Shown here: positions 1 to 11,345 of the stretch, piece after piece | Numbering within the stretch: the first letter of the stretch is position 1 | Layout of the letters: each line of letters opens with the position of its first letter | Source: Cercis canadensis | Taxonomy: Eukaryota > Streptophyta > Magnoliopsida > Fabales > Fabaceae | Assembly (NCBI GenBank): GCA_003255065.1 | Contig: QAOA01002234.1 | Span: 303,558 to 367,557 of the forward strand | Reading direction: 5' to 3' | Length of the DNA stretch: 64,000 bases | The notes under the pieces: model-generated | What the model saw: only the letters and a program-made list of their open reading frames with translations | Told to the model about the DNA's origin: nothing | Database searches by the model: none | Made by a program: the position numbers and the translations under genes

Positions 1-1254
1 TATCTATTTAATTACTACTTGTATCTACTTGCCAAAAGAATCTTGAATATATTCAGCTATTGTTCACATAAACGTGAAACATTTAATTACTACTTGTATC
101 TACTTTTATTTGTAAATTTTTTGACTTGACAAAATTTGAGTACATTAATTGAGTCACCCTACATTGCTGCGCACTTAACGGCAACAATAGACTAGATTGC
201 TAATAGAGGTAGAGTGAAATTTTCATAAGACATAAAAACAATTTGCTACTGCTTAAATGTAATCAAGGAATAACATACTTTATATTTAAGAGATTACTCA
301 ATAAATATTTAGTACTTTGCCTATGAAAGGATGAATTCAATATCACTCAACTCCAATCCGTCAAGCGGTTTGGTAAGAGATTTGTCAATAAGAATATAAT
401 TAGGGAATAGAGGCAGCTGTTGCCGCAGTCTAGTGAGATAAACCTTGATTCAATCATATATGATTTTTATAAATATATGGTGAAGTCACGTGACGATGCC
501 TATATATACATTGATTTATTTATTTTTGGTTGAACAATCTATCATAAATTAATGATACAGAACAATAAACAATACTAACAGAGGATAATCAAAACCAAAG
601 AACAAGCTTCTGTTGTTTTGGTCATAGTCTCTAAATAAAGATATTACTTTTCAACAAAGTCTTACGTTTAAAATTTCCTATAAAGATATAGTGCGCCTAA
701 TCAAGATAATGACAGTTTAATCAACTTATTAAATTACATTTTCTTTAATTAAATGAAATCTTATATCTGAACTTATATATAATATATTCAACTTCAAATA
801 ACTAAGAATTGTAAGATAAGATCATCAAAGATTTTGACATTTCTTTTTGGAGATATATAGCGTATTCTCTACAACAATCTTACGACATTTTTTATCCGAA
901 TAGAATTTCAATCTAGGATAAGCATTATGAAGTACAAATGTTCACCCATCAAAATGCCTTCTTGAAGACTAATTTTTTCAAAATTATATATGCTGACTTA
1001 CAGAGTTATTATTTCTTTCCCTGAATAAAAATATTTCCCTAACATTTTTTTTTTTAAAATTTAAGTGAACATGAACGGCAGTTAGGCTAAGATATGTCAG
1101 AAACGAAACCAAAACCTGAACCAAACCCAACTATACACATGATTAAGATATCACCCGGTTGCCCTAAACTTATCTTTCTTTGAAAAACATTACAAATAAT
1201 TCACAAAAAAAAAATATTATAACAAATAAATAGTATCTCTAGCTAATACATTTT

Positions 1255-1350
1255 TTTTTTTTTATACATAACGGCATGGAGGTTTGAACTCATAACCTCT
1301 TGCAAACTACTCAAACCCTTCACCATTAGACCAATCCTATTAGCTTAGTA
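1255..1350 (-). repeat. tRNA-derived SINE-like segment (copy A)
   Basis: On the minus strand a pol III A-box-like TGGTCTAATGG is followed about 30 bases later by a B-box-like GAGTTCAAACCTCC, then by an AT-rich tail. That spacing is typical of plant tRNA-derived SINEs. It is not a tRNA gene: no acceptor stem or cloverleaf can be drawn around the boxes. The same segment is present in unit B. Confidence 0.5.
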
Positions 1351-2080
1351 ATACCTTTTTTCCTTGAAGATATATAATAATATCAATTTTTTATTTGAAT
1401 ATAATAATATTAATCAAGACAAGATAAATAAAAAGTAAATTGTATTTTAGTTTAATATTGATTATTATTTACAAATTGTATAAAAAAAAATATTTAAGAT
1501 TCATGTAATAAAATTTGTCCTGCCAAAAGTTTGGTTGTTCTATTTAATATTACTATTATTATTTCACACATCATTATAATAAAAATTTCAACGTAATGTT
1601 TATATTCAAATTTTACATGTATATTTTAAATTGTATACATTCTTAGATTTTGTAATTTATTAAAATAAAAATTCATAACTTACGTCATCTCTTTTTAATA
1701 ATTTTATATACCAAAAACATTTTAAGTAATATAAGGAAAATATAAATTGTGTCGGGTGTCCAAGGATCATATCACAACCCGACTTTAATCCTAATGTATA
1801 TCTACTAAAAATTCTAAATTCCAAACTTGTCTTAAATGTCATTAGGGTTTGGTAAATGGGTTAAATAGGGTCAGGATGGGACAGTACCTAATGATTCAAT
1901 TTCACTATTCAGGCTTAGAAATGCCACCTCACTAGAAGACTACCGGCATGACCCGAGCACAGCTTTGAACAAGGTGTACGAACATGTTAATAGTGTTAGT
2001 TGGATATTGAATATGGATTCTCAAGAGGGCACGATTATAAATGTGTGGGTGAAAGATCCAATAGCTAAGATTTTGATAAG

Positions 2081-2333
2081 AGTAAAATATTTTTTTCATT
2101 TTTGAATTATTTTGTAAATGTGACTTTAGTTATTGATTAATTTTTGTGTTATTTTAATCTTCGAATAATCACATTATCTGTCAAATTAATATTTTGTAGC
2201 ATAAAAAATAATCACTTAAAAATTAATTTGGCGGACAAAGTAATTATTTAAGAACTAATGTAACATAAAAAAATAAATTAAAGACTAAATTGACATTTAA
2301 AAATAATTCAATAACAAAAAAATATATTTAATT
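2081..2333. mobile_element. foldback MITE, copy 1
   Basis: The left arm (agtaaaat..., then 'tgactttag', 'ttattttaatcttcgaataat') reappears inverted in the right arm ('attatttaagaactaatgtaac', 'aattgacattt', 'aaaaatatattta'). The arms are about 110 bases each, so nearly the whole 250-base element is palindromic. Four related copies occur in the window (also about 3509, 27681 and 29157). No coding capacity. This one is syntenic with the 27681 copy. Confidence 0.6.
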
Positions 2334-2483
2334 ATATAGATAATATACATACACATACAAGATTATTTATTGATTTTTAAAAGTCAATTCTCATGATTTT
2401 CTCAGTAGTGGTTATGAAAACTACGAAAATTGCATTTCGGAATATAAATTAAACAAAAGGAGAAAGAGAAGGAAATTTTATAC

Positions 2484-3090
2484 CTGTAACAACATCCAAT
2501 TCATGAACATTGTTGATTTGAGGACCAAATCCAAAGCTTTGGCCACTAATACCCGCATTAGAGAGCGTGCCGCCGACAGTCAAATGCAAGTAATCAGTCC
2601 ATGAGAGGGGTGTGAGTCCACGTTCAAGGGTTGCATGCAACACATCAATCCAAGTCTGCTCCCCACCCACATCTGCATAATAACCTAATGGAGTTTTCCG
2701 AGAAACAACAATCCCAGACCCATTTCTATGACTATTTAGCTCACTCATATTGACCACAATCCCATTATGTGCCATGGCTTGGCCATGCAACGAGTGGCCA
2801 TTCCCTCTGGCAGCTATAGTAAAAGGGTTGGGAAGAGACTTTGAAAATTTTATCAAGTCTGAGATATCATTTATGGACGTTGGGTACAAAACTGCCAAAG
2901 GGTTTTTGTGAACTGTGTGGCCAAAATCCGTAGAGGCAAGTGAAAGGGAGTTAGGGTGACGATGAAGCTTTTTGGCTGGCTCTTTGGGTGCTTGGAGAGG
3001 TGACAATGGCTGTGGTTGTGCCTGAGAGAGCACTACGCTTGATAGACATAGCAGACCAAAAGGTTTCCGAACTATGGAATACTTTGCCAT
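2484..3090 (-). CDS. CKX: cytokinin dehydrogenase, exon 1 (copy A; rest of gene left of window)
   Basis: Cytokinin dehydrogenases irreversibly cleave the N6 side chain of isoprenoid cytokinins using a covalently bound FAD. The exon encodes 202 residues: an N-terminal secretion signal (hydrophobic stretch ending SSVVLSQA) and most of the PCMH-type FAD domain. The flavinylation motif RGNGHS is present, its His being the FAD-linked residue. The family motif with the catalytic-site Asp, LSWTDYLHLTVGGTLSNAG, is also visible. The exon ends after ELDVVT plus one base, at a good GT donor (GTATAAAATT) at 2483-2482. Exon 1 of copy B is nearly identical, with the same length and splice phase. A differs at a few residues, for example SFGFGP here against SFRFGP in B. 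Exons 2-5 must lie beyond position 1, so whether the whole gene is intact cannot be judged. Family assignment is firm; subfamily is not. Confidence 0.88.
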
Positions 3091-3161
3091 GTTTTGGAGA
3101 AGCTAGGGTTTTGAATTGGTTGCTTTTCTATGTTGTGGATTCTTAGGAGTGAATGGCTAAG

Positions 3162-3169
3162 TATAAATA
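3162..3169 (-). promoter_or_regulatory. putative TATA box of CKX copy A
   Basis: TATTTATA on the minus strand, about 75 bases upstream of the ATG at 3090. Copy B has the stronger TATATATA at the corresponding place, so the core promoter has drifted between the copies. Confidence 0.4.
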
Positions 3170-3508
3170 GGAAGTTTACGAGAGTCCTGGGAGGAATTAG
3201 AAGTCTTTTAGAATATCTTCATTTTTCATGGGAATATCTTCTTACATTTGGGATATGGAAATTTGGCAAACATATTTTGCAGAGTTGAAAAAGATACTAC
3301 TACTATGTTACAGAAGTCTATTATAAAAAAAATTAACATGTCTCACATAACTTTGGCTGTTGAAAAATATACCACTTCTATGTTAGAAAAGTCTATTATA
3401 AAAATGGGGATTCTATGATACTACGTAAGTATGTCATACTACACTGACGTGAAGTATATCATACTACATAAATACTAAAAGTATCTAAGAAATCTCCTAA
3501 AAAAAATA

Positions 3509-3759
3509 GAGTAAAATACATTTTATCATTGAATTATTTTTTAAATGTCACTTTAGTCTTTAATTTATTTTTAGTATCGTTTTAATCCTCAAATAATTGC
3601 ATTACCCATCAAATTATTTATTCGTAGCAAAAAAATAATCACATAAAATATTGATTTGGAGGGTAGAATGATTATTTGAGAACTAAAGTAACACCAAAAC
3701 TAAATTAAAAACTAAAGTGACTTTGAGAAATAATTCAGGGATAAAAAATATATTTAACT
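3509..3759. mobile_element. foldback MITE, copy 2
   Basis: Near-palindrome of about 250 bases. The left arm starts gagtaaaataca and contains 'gtcactttagtctttaa'; the right arm ends with the inverse 'ttaaaaactaaagtgac ... tatttaact'. It lies about 420 bases upstream of the CKX-A start and is syntenic with the copy at 29157-29410. Confidence 0.65.
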
Positions 3760-3889
3760 AAAAAAAAAATAAACATTTCTCTCATGGAAGTAATCCTCCT
3801 AACATCAATTCAAACTAATCTTAGTTTTTCCTCCGTATCTTTGATTAGATGACTTTCTTTCCTTCCTCAAATCCTTTTGGTTATCTTCC

Positions 3890-4425
3890 GATATGTCTCA
3901 ATCCTTTTCAAATAAGATTTCATTTTGATCTAACAAATATTTGACAACGCAAGAACAGATCTTTAGAAAAAATTCAAGATTTAATGCATACATCCATTCC
4001 AAGACTTTAACTCGTTAATATGGTTTGTCTCAATCCTTTTCAAATAAGATTTAAGTTTGATCCAACAAATATTTGACAACGAAAGAACAGATCTTTAGAC
4101 AAAATTCAAAATTTAATGCATAGATCCATTCCAAGACTTCAACTTGATAATATCGTTTGTCTCAATCCTTTTCAAATAAGATTTCATTTTGATCCCACAA
4201 ATATTTGACAACGCAAGAACAGATCTTTAGAAAAAATTCAAGATTTAATGCATACATCCATTCCAAGACTTTAACTCGTTAATATCGTTTGTCTCAATCC
4301 TTTTCAAATAAGATTTAATTTTGATCCAACAAATATTTGACAACGAAAGAACAGATCTTTAGACAAAATTCAAAATTTAGTGCATAGATCCATTCCAATA
4401 CTTTAACTCGTTAATATCGTGTTTG
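3890..4425. repeat. 132-bp tandem repeat, about 4 units (upstream of CKX-A)
   Basis: The phrase 'gtctcaatccttttcaaata' recurs with 'caatcc' starting at 3899, 4031, 4163 and 4295, exactly 132 bases apart. Each unit contains 'ttgacaacg.aagaacagatc' and 'ttccaagacttt/caactcg'. It sits 0.8-1.3 kb upstream of the CKX-A start codon. A matching array is upstream of CKX-B. No coding potential and no CRISPR-like spacer pattern. Confidence 0.9.
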
Positions 4426-7400
4426 GGATGTGATGGTCCTACCATACTAGAAGAATCAATAAAATAAGATAAATAAGCATAGACTATTTAACTCAGTCAA
4501 AGAATTTCTATTCCAAAAAGTACAAATTCCAAAGATGAAGTCAATAGAAACTTCAATGGTAGTTCTTGAGTTGATTAACTACACTCAATTACAAACAAAA
4601 AGATAGTACTAGTTCGGGAATGCTTTGTATGGAGGCAAAGGAGATTAGACTTTGAGGGAGTAAAACATTTTATTGATTAGCTTTCACCAATAAGAAAACC
4701 TGATGAAGCAAACAATTTTACCATTATCAATTATTTTATTTTAGAAGTAAAAATAGTAGATTATGGTAAAAAAAAAAAAAAATTTGTGATTACACAAATA
4801 TAGCTAAATATTTTAGCTGGAGGAATATGGAAAGTAGATATTCAAACTTGAAACCTTAACTTTTTTGAGATATTCAAACAAGTTTTTTGATATTGTTTGG
4901 TTCATAATATGCCTAATCCCAGGGAATCTTGTCAGATTCAAATTTCTCCATTTAATTATAAGTTACACAATAATGCAGCATTAATTATTTGATTTTATTT
5001 TTTGGTACACTCACACATGCCTGAAATTTGGTATGAATATTAAAATTGATATTTAAGCTCATTGGTGCACAACATATATAAGCTGATTATATGTTATTTA
5101 AGCTTATCTATGTGTGGTTTATGTTTTCTTCTCCTTCTTGGTCGCTTACAATTATGAAGAACTATATAGAAAAAACTTAAATTCAAGAGAGAGTACATGT
5201 GTCATAATAAACAGATATTTCTCAAAGCATAACAGGTCAGATCACATATACCATACATGGTAGTGCCAAGAAAATATAAAAACCACAAAATCAGGTAAAA
5301 AAAAAAAAAAAAACTAAGCTCAAAGCTCTTCCAGTGACTTTACAATGGACCATCTTGATCAGGAAAAGAAAATCAAGAACATAGAGACAGAAAATTTATC
5401 TCAAATTGATGTCCAAATAAAAATCAACTACCTTTAGGAGAAAAAAGAATTAAGAACGTCAAGTTGTGTTTACAATGTGGTAAAAAATTAGCAAACAAAG
5501 GACATAGCATTTATGTGAAAGGGAACTAAAAATTCTATGTTGTGGTTAACTGGTCATTATAGTTCAAAAGTCAATTTGGAAATTTTAGTCTCGTTTGCAG
5601 AAAAGAGAGATTTGAGTTGAAGAACTTCTGACATGTAATGCACAAATTAAGCAAAGCAATTAAGGAAATCAATTCCATATCTCAAATATCAAATTAGAAA
5701 TATATTTATGGAAGCAATTCATACAATCAAATTTTAGTATTTTTTTCATTGTTTTTATTTGTAAAAACACATTGCTTCTTACATTGATTCCTTCAAATTA
5801 ACGCTGCAATCACCTAAATAGAGAGTTGATTGTAATAATTACATTTATTATTTAATTTGAATTTGAGGTCTGATTGAAGAATAGTTACACCAAAAAGTTG
5901 ACATCACTCCAATTCATAATTAATGTAATTATTTTGAATTTCTATTTATTACATTATCTAATTATTTTGAATTGCAAAAATTTAATGAATTGCTCTTTAA
6001 TGCTTATTGAATATATTTATTAGCAAAATTCAGAATTTGAATTTCTTTCATTGAATAGGAATTTAAAATTCTAAAATTTGAGCATTGAAGTTTATAACAT
6101 TTTTTTTAACTCTCGCACTTTAGATAATTTGATTTTAAATTTAAATTGAAATGAGTATTAATTGCAATCATTAAATTTAATTTGATTGCTGTCATCTATT
6201 TCTTGTTAAGGCGCATTTTTATTACTTTAAAATAAATGTCTTGATCACCTTGCTTAATTAAGAAATTACATATCAAAATGTATGTGGACTAAAACACAAC
6301 TAAATACATACTTTTTTTTTCCTCACACATTGATGACAGCTAAATTAGGTATAATTAATGCTGAATTTCATTTCTAAAATTCTCTCATTGTAATTTTAAC
6401 TACAATGACAATATTAAAAAAATTCAAAATTAATTACCAATCAATAAAATATAATTGGCATGCGATTGAAAGTATTGTATAATTTTTCATTTTTATATTA
6501 ATTCCGGATTTATTAATTTATGAAAAATCTAAGTTTTTAAATTTACTTGTTCGTGTTTGTAACCCTAATTCATAGTTGTGCCCAAGCTCTACTTTGTAAA
6601 AATAAAATATTTGAAAACTAAACATAGATTCATTAAGGTGCAACATCAATTTTTTCATTAACTTAAAAATTTCCTTATTTGAATTTCTTATTGATCATCT
6701 GTACAGATTTATGATTTTTCATACCTTTTAGTGATGCAAATTTATTTTTCTTAGTAAACAAAATTTAAAATCAGAAAAAATTTGACATTACCATATTTCA
6801 ACCCTCTTGGAAGGTTTTAAATAAATAAATATGAAAATAATTTTGAATAGAAAAATTATAATATTGTGTAATCAACTTGGCAATTATAAATGATTGATAA
6901 CCATGCATTTAATTTGAAAAATTTTAACTTCCAAATTAATTATAGACTAATTGATTACCATTTAATTTTGTATGGGATCTTTGACTGATTGCTTTAATAT
7001 GAAAATCAATTTTTAAATATTGATTTCGTAATTGATTGATTGAAAATGAAACCATTTATTGTTGAAGGATTTTCTATTAGTTTTAGAAGTCCAAATATAT
7101 AATTTCCTACATTTGGGTTATTTAAAATTATATAAATTTGAAATTAATTTAAAATTACATAATTAATTGATTAGAAAATAATTAAGCACCATAGTGTTTT
7201 AATATACATCTTTAATAATGATTAATTTTATTTTGAATTAAATTCATCATTTTCAATAATGTATTTCAATCATTATTAAAATAGGAATTCAAATTCAAAG
7301 TAGGCCAAAAAAATAATTTCATATGCAAGTATATTTAAAATTATATAAATATGAAAATAATAATTAAATATTAAACTTCATTACTTTCATAAATATACCA

Positions 7401-7794
7401 TTATTTTAGTATTGTATGAAAAACAAATCAGCATATGGCATAACTAATTTAAAATTTAATAAATAATTTCTATTTAATAATTAGTGAATTTGAAAATATA
7501 TATATAGAAATTACAATCAGATGCCAATTATAATTAATTGATTGGAAATTAATTTGGCAAGTCAAAAAAATGTCCTCAATTCTTCTAAACCCATGTTTGA
7601 AGAATATCTATAGAGCCTACTATTTTATTACTTTTAAACATTTATCACCATTGTTGCAGGATTTTGTATTAGTCTCGGAGGGCCAAATATATAATTTCCT
7701 ACAGTTAGAATTTTTAAAATTAAATAAATTCAAAATTAATTTAAAATTACATAATTGATTAATTAAAAAATAATTAAGCACCAAAGTATTTTCT
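4426..7794. other. AT-rich intergenic region, no gene recognised
   Basis: Positions 4430-4860 still align with unit B (30054-30500); homology stops near 4870/30510. The rest is very AT-rich and I see no coding exon. A local echo occurs: 'aataattaagcacca' is found at about 7180 and 7770, within longer similar stretches (about 7050-7200 and 7640-7790). Confidence 0.5.
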
Positions 7795-8394
7795 TGAAGG
7801 TGGATGGCTTTTGAAAGAGACTTTATTTTGTTTCCTAGCCAAGCAGTGAACACATTTTCCTAATCTTGCATCTTTTAAACTTGAAAGGAAATTCTTTTTG
7901 GCCAAACAATTAAGTCCCTTCTCACTAATGTGGCTAAGCCTCTTGTGCCATAATGCTAAGGAACTATCATTCTCAATTGCATTAATAGTATCAAAGAAAG
8001 TTGAACCTTTGATCCAATACAAACCAAAAAACTTCTTACCACGTGCCACAACCAAAGAACCTTTAGTAATTTTACACTGTCTATCACCAAAGGAGCTAAC
8101 ATAACCATCATCATCGAGAACACTAGTAAAAATCAGATGCAAACGGATGTTAGGTGCATATCTAACATTCTTTAAAAGTAGCTTTGCCCCATTACTGGTT
8201 TGCAATATAATAGTCCTGATGCCAATAACATTTGATTGACCATCATTACCCATCTTCAATACACCATAATCACCTGGAGTATAAGATGTGAAGAAATCCT
8301 TCCTTGATGTCACATGAAAGCAAGCACCGCTATCAACAACCCAACTAGATTCATTAGAGACAACATTAATTAGGTCCTGATCATAAACAATCAC
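7795..8394 (-). pseudogene. copia protease and GAG-pre-integrase fragment
   Basis: An open stretch encoding the aspartic protease core WVVDSGACFHVTSRKDFF (catalytic DSG) near its start. About 130 residues further comes the GAG-pre-integrase signature LWHKRLSHISEKGLNCLAKK with a following C..C pair (KCVHC). In intact elements this domain runs straight into integrase; here the sequence switches to unrelated AT-rich DNA after SFKSHPPSRK, so the polyprotein is truncated. Confidence 0.85.
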
Positions 8395-8402
8395 AAGATC
8401 TT

Positions 8403-8692
8403 CTAAAATAGTGGTGGCAACACAATCATCACTGTAACTGTCTTTATTGTCATGCTTGCCTTGCCTTTATTGTTGTTCTCCCTTTTCAACTTATAACAAA
8501 ACCTCTTGATGTGCCCCTTTTTCTTACAATAATGACAATCATGATTTTTGTACTTGGACTTTGATTTGCTTCTACTATTATTTCTGTCATGTTCTCTCTG
8601 ATCCCTCTCCTTGCTTCTCCCTCGGTTTTCAGTAACCAAGACTTTAGATTGTGAAGCTGATGCCTCTTGGATTTTTCATCTCTTTTCTTCAT
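8403..8692 (-). pseudogene. copia gag zinc-knuckle segment, frameshifted
   Basis: Two overlapping minus frames together give a basic, Ser/Arg/Lys-rich stretch followed by the CCHC knuckle CHYCKKKGHIKRFC (CX2CX4HX4C), which binds retrotransposon RNA. A frameshift inside the basic part and a stop before the protease domain show it is dead. Confidence 0.75.
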
Positions 8693-9460
8693 TCAAGACA
8701 GCCGTTTTCACAAAATCCATAGACACAATACCACTAGGAGCAGAACTTGGCAAAGACACTCGGAGGTTTTTTCAAGAATCAAGTAAAGTATTAAGTAACC
8801 AAAGTTGCAAAATCTCATCTTCAAATTTAACACCCATGCCAAGCAACTAGTCAAAGCACCCTTGAAATGCATTCAAGTGATAAAAAATAGAACTGCTCTC
8901 CTTGTACCTCAAATTCATAGCTTGTTTAAGTAGAAATAATTTATTGTTGCTAGATTTAGAAGCATACAAGGATTCAAGCTTTTCCCACAAAGTTTTGGCA
9001 TTTGAGCCATTGGAGACGTGTGATTCAAAACATTATCCTCTATCCATTGCCAAATAAAACCACATACCATCTCATGCTCAAAAAACCATTCTTCTTCAAT
9101 TTTAGAATTAGGTTTCTGAGTAGCAATTACAGGTAAATGTAGTCTTTACACAAATAGCAAATCTTTCATCTTTTGTCTCTATATATGAAAATTTGTGTCA
9201 TTCAAACTGATCATTCTACTATAATTAGCCTCTATCTTTTCAATCAAGCAAAACTCACATGTAAGAATCAGCTCTTATACCACTTGTTGGGAAAAAGGGT
9301 GTACGTAGTGGAATAATAATAGGCAAAAATGAAAAATTTTCCCTACTTGAAAGAACCTTTGAGGAGCTAAAATAGTATAAAGCTAGCCAAATAAATAACT
9401 ACAGGAGAACACACAATTTTAACATTGAAAACCCCCTCAATATAAGAGGTAAAAACCACN

Positions 9461-10153
9461 TTTTTTCAAGAATCAAGTAAAGTATTAAGTAACCAAAGTT
9501 GCAAAATCTCATCTTCAAATTTAACACCCATGCCAAGCAACTGGTCAAAGCACCCTTGAAATGCATTCAAGTGATAAAAAATAGAACTGCTCTCCTTGTA
9601 CCTCAAATTCATAGCTTGTTTAAGTAGAAATAATTTATTGTTGCTAGATTTAGAAGCATACAAGGATTCAAGCTTTTCCCACAAAGTTTTGGCATTTGAG
9701 CCATTGGAGACGTGTGATTCAAAACATTATCCTCTATCCATTGCCAAATAAAACCACATACCATCTCATGCTCAAAAAACCATTCTTCTTCAATTTTAGA
9801 ATTAGGTTTCTGAGTAGCAATTACAGGTAAATGTAGTCTTTACACAAATAGAAAATCTTTCATCTTTTGTCTCTATATATGAAAATTTGTGTCATTCAAA
9901 CTGATCATTCTACTATAATTAGCCTCTATCTTTTCAATCAAGCAAAACTCACATGTAAGAATCAGCTCTTATACCACTTGTTGGGAAAAAGGGTGTACGT
10001 AGTGGAATAATAATAGGCAAAAATGAAAAATTTTCCCTACTTGAAAGAACCTTTGAGGAGCTAAAATAGTATAAAGCTAGCCAAATAAATAACTACAGGA
10101 GAACACACAATTTTAACATTGAAAACCCCCTCAATATAAGAGGTAAAAACCAC
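9461..10153. repeat. second copy of a 693-bp direct duplication flanking the N at 9460
   Basis: Positions 8767-9459 and 9461-10153 are identical except for about one base ('aaatagcaaatc' against 'aaatagaaaatc'), and the only sequence between them is one N. The simplest reading is two contig ends that overlap but were not merged. Confidence 0.85.
9466..9684 (-). pseudogene. copia gag (UBN2-type) fragment
   Basis: Encodes MWEKLESLYASKSSNNKLF ... SSIFYHLNAFQGCFDQLL, the helical core of the gag polyprotein of plant copia elements. The same sequence occurs at about 8772-8990, the other side of the N at 9460. It belongs just downstream of the LTR and primer site at about 9966-9979. Confidence 0.75.
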
Positions 10154-10650
10154 TGGACCTAGTCCAGAAAAAATTTCACTATCAACTGATCAATGAGTAC
10201 AGCAAAGAGTCTCTAACAGTTTATCATGACTTAATCCAACCGCAACTCACTATGAACAAGTGAAAAACTCACTACAGTGACAATGCACAAAAACAAGTCG
10301 ACAATATAGAAGCCCAACCAAAAGAGAAGAGGAAAAATAATTTGATTACACCAATAAAAGATTCACAATACCAAGAATAACATACTAAAATTTCATAAGA
10401 ATTAGAGCAAAAACGACCCTCCAATCAAGAGCACAAAGTGAGCAAAAATCTCTTCTTCCTTTCTTCTATTTTTCTTCCCCATCGGTAGCATGCAAAGGCT
10501 ATCAAAACAGAACCACAAAAACCCTTTTTTTTTTTCTTCTTTTTTTTTAAAAAAAAATTAAGACACGTGGGCCACTTGANCCACAAAAACCCTTTTTTTA
10601 AAAAAAAAAAATTTTAAGACACGTGGGCCACTTGAGGAGGACCCACAACA
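9979..10650 (-). repeat. 5' LTR of the truncated copia element
   Basis: Bounded by TG...CA termini (plus strand tgttggg ... cccacaaca), with the primer-binding site immediately inside the left edge. The N at 10580 separates two copies of 'ccacaaaaaccc...cacgtgggccacttga', again suggesting an unmerged contig end. Its outer flank, gtatg, is kinase-gene sequence. Confidence 0.7.
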
Positions 10651-11345
10651 GTATGCTGCTCCAGGTAGCAATTCTGTATTACTTTTAACAATAACTTTTC
10701 TTCATTCTGTTTGCATCATTTTCTACCGATTAAGGAAACTAATCTAAAATCCTTACCTAGCATCTTTTCTAAGGCCATACTTCCACAATACTAAGTGTTC
10801 CTGTTTTGTGGCCATTGATACTAGGTATTACTCTCTAAGTAAAATGCATTTTCCTAAAATTACAGTGTTAAGTATGCATGAAATGCAGATTATGGAATGG
10901 GGGATGAAGCATCAAAAGAGGGAGATGTGTATAGCTTAGGAATCTTACTGTTGAGCTGGTCATTGGGAAAAGACCCACCCACGAGATGTTCACGGATAGC
11001 TTCAATCTTCACAATCATTGTCAAAGTTGCATTGCACCAAAACCTTGTTGATATTGTTGATCCAATTCTTCAGAGAGAAGCAGAGAAGACAGCACAAGAC
11101 AACTGCAACAATTATTATGGAGAAGAAATCAAGTTGGAAAGAGCAAACACCAGCATGAACGACAGTCACACACAGATAGACGGTAAAATGCATGAGTATT
11201 TGCTATCAGTTTTGGAGGTATAGGACTTGCCTGCTCTGTGGAGTCTCCCAAAGAAAGAATTAACATGGAGCTTGTCACTCGGGAACTGCACCTAATCAAT
11301 AGTGCTTTACTAGGCGTTTGTAATCCCAGAAATACAGCAGTTTAA
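10651..11345 (+). pseudogene. LRR receptor-like kinase pseudogene A, kinase C-lobe end
   Basis: The last part of an Xa21/EFR-like LRR-XII receptor kinase. A stub of the upstream exon (YAAPG, activation-segment end) is followed by an intron of about 210 bases and a last exon starting after 'gcag' at about 10890. That exon encodes YGMGDEASKEGDVYSLGI, the subdomain IX region, then DPPT...VKVALHQNLVDIVDPIL, and a second-frame tail IGLACSVESPKERINMELV ending at TAA 11343-11345. A one-base deletion turns the expected LLLELVTGK into LLLSWSLGK. Frame is regained by a further shift near 11020, and another shift after VLEV separates the tail. Everything upstream is replaced by the copia element at 7795-10650. 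It aligns with 33476-34174 in unit B. Confidence 0.85.

Larger units (their letters stand above)
1..2483 (-). other. intron 1 sequence of CKX copy A (no coding content)
   Basis: AT-rich sequence without a credible gene. Positions 1-1774 align nearly base for base with 25661-27442, which is intron 1 of CKX copy B; the alignment breaks after the shared 'ggatcatatcac'. It should therefore be intron 1 of the upstream CKX copy, whose exon 2 would lie just left of the window. It holds a SINE-like segment (about 1255-1350) and a foldback MITE (about 2081-2333). The stretch 1775-2080 has no counterpart in copy B and I recognise nothing in it. Confidence 0.6.
7795..10650 (-). mobile_element. truncated Ty1/copia retrotransposon (5' LTR, gag, protease, GAG-pre-integrase)
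   Basis: Minus-strand element. From right to left it shows a 5' LTR (about 10650-9979, starting TGTTGTGGG and ending CCCAACA), a Met-tRNA-type primer site (GTGGTATAAGAGC), gag, a CCHC zinc knuckle, protease and the GAG-pre-integrase domain. Integrase, RT, RNase H and the 3' LTR are missing: the reading stops abruptly after HPPSRK at about 7795. Its right end sits directly in the kinase domain of RLK pseudogene A, at the 'gtatgctgctccagg' site that is uninterrupted in unit B. The assembled element contains a 693-bp duplicated stretch around the N at 9460 and a shorter one around the N at 10580. Both are probably unmerged contig overlaps, so the real element is likely about 0.75 kb shorter. Confidence 0.8.

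Noticed and set aside
3890..4425. Regular repeats that could suggest a CRISPR-like array
   Set aside because: The 132-bp units are contiguous and wholly repeated, with no unique spacers of even length. The context is a plant nuclear genome.
7570..7758. Small plus-strand open frame in AT-rich DNA
   Set aside because: Low-complexity Leu/Lys/Asn composition, no domain, and it overlaps the locally repeated sequence next to the copia truncation.
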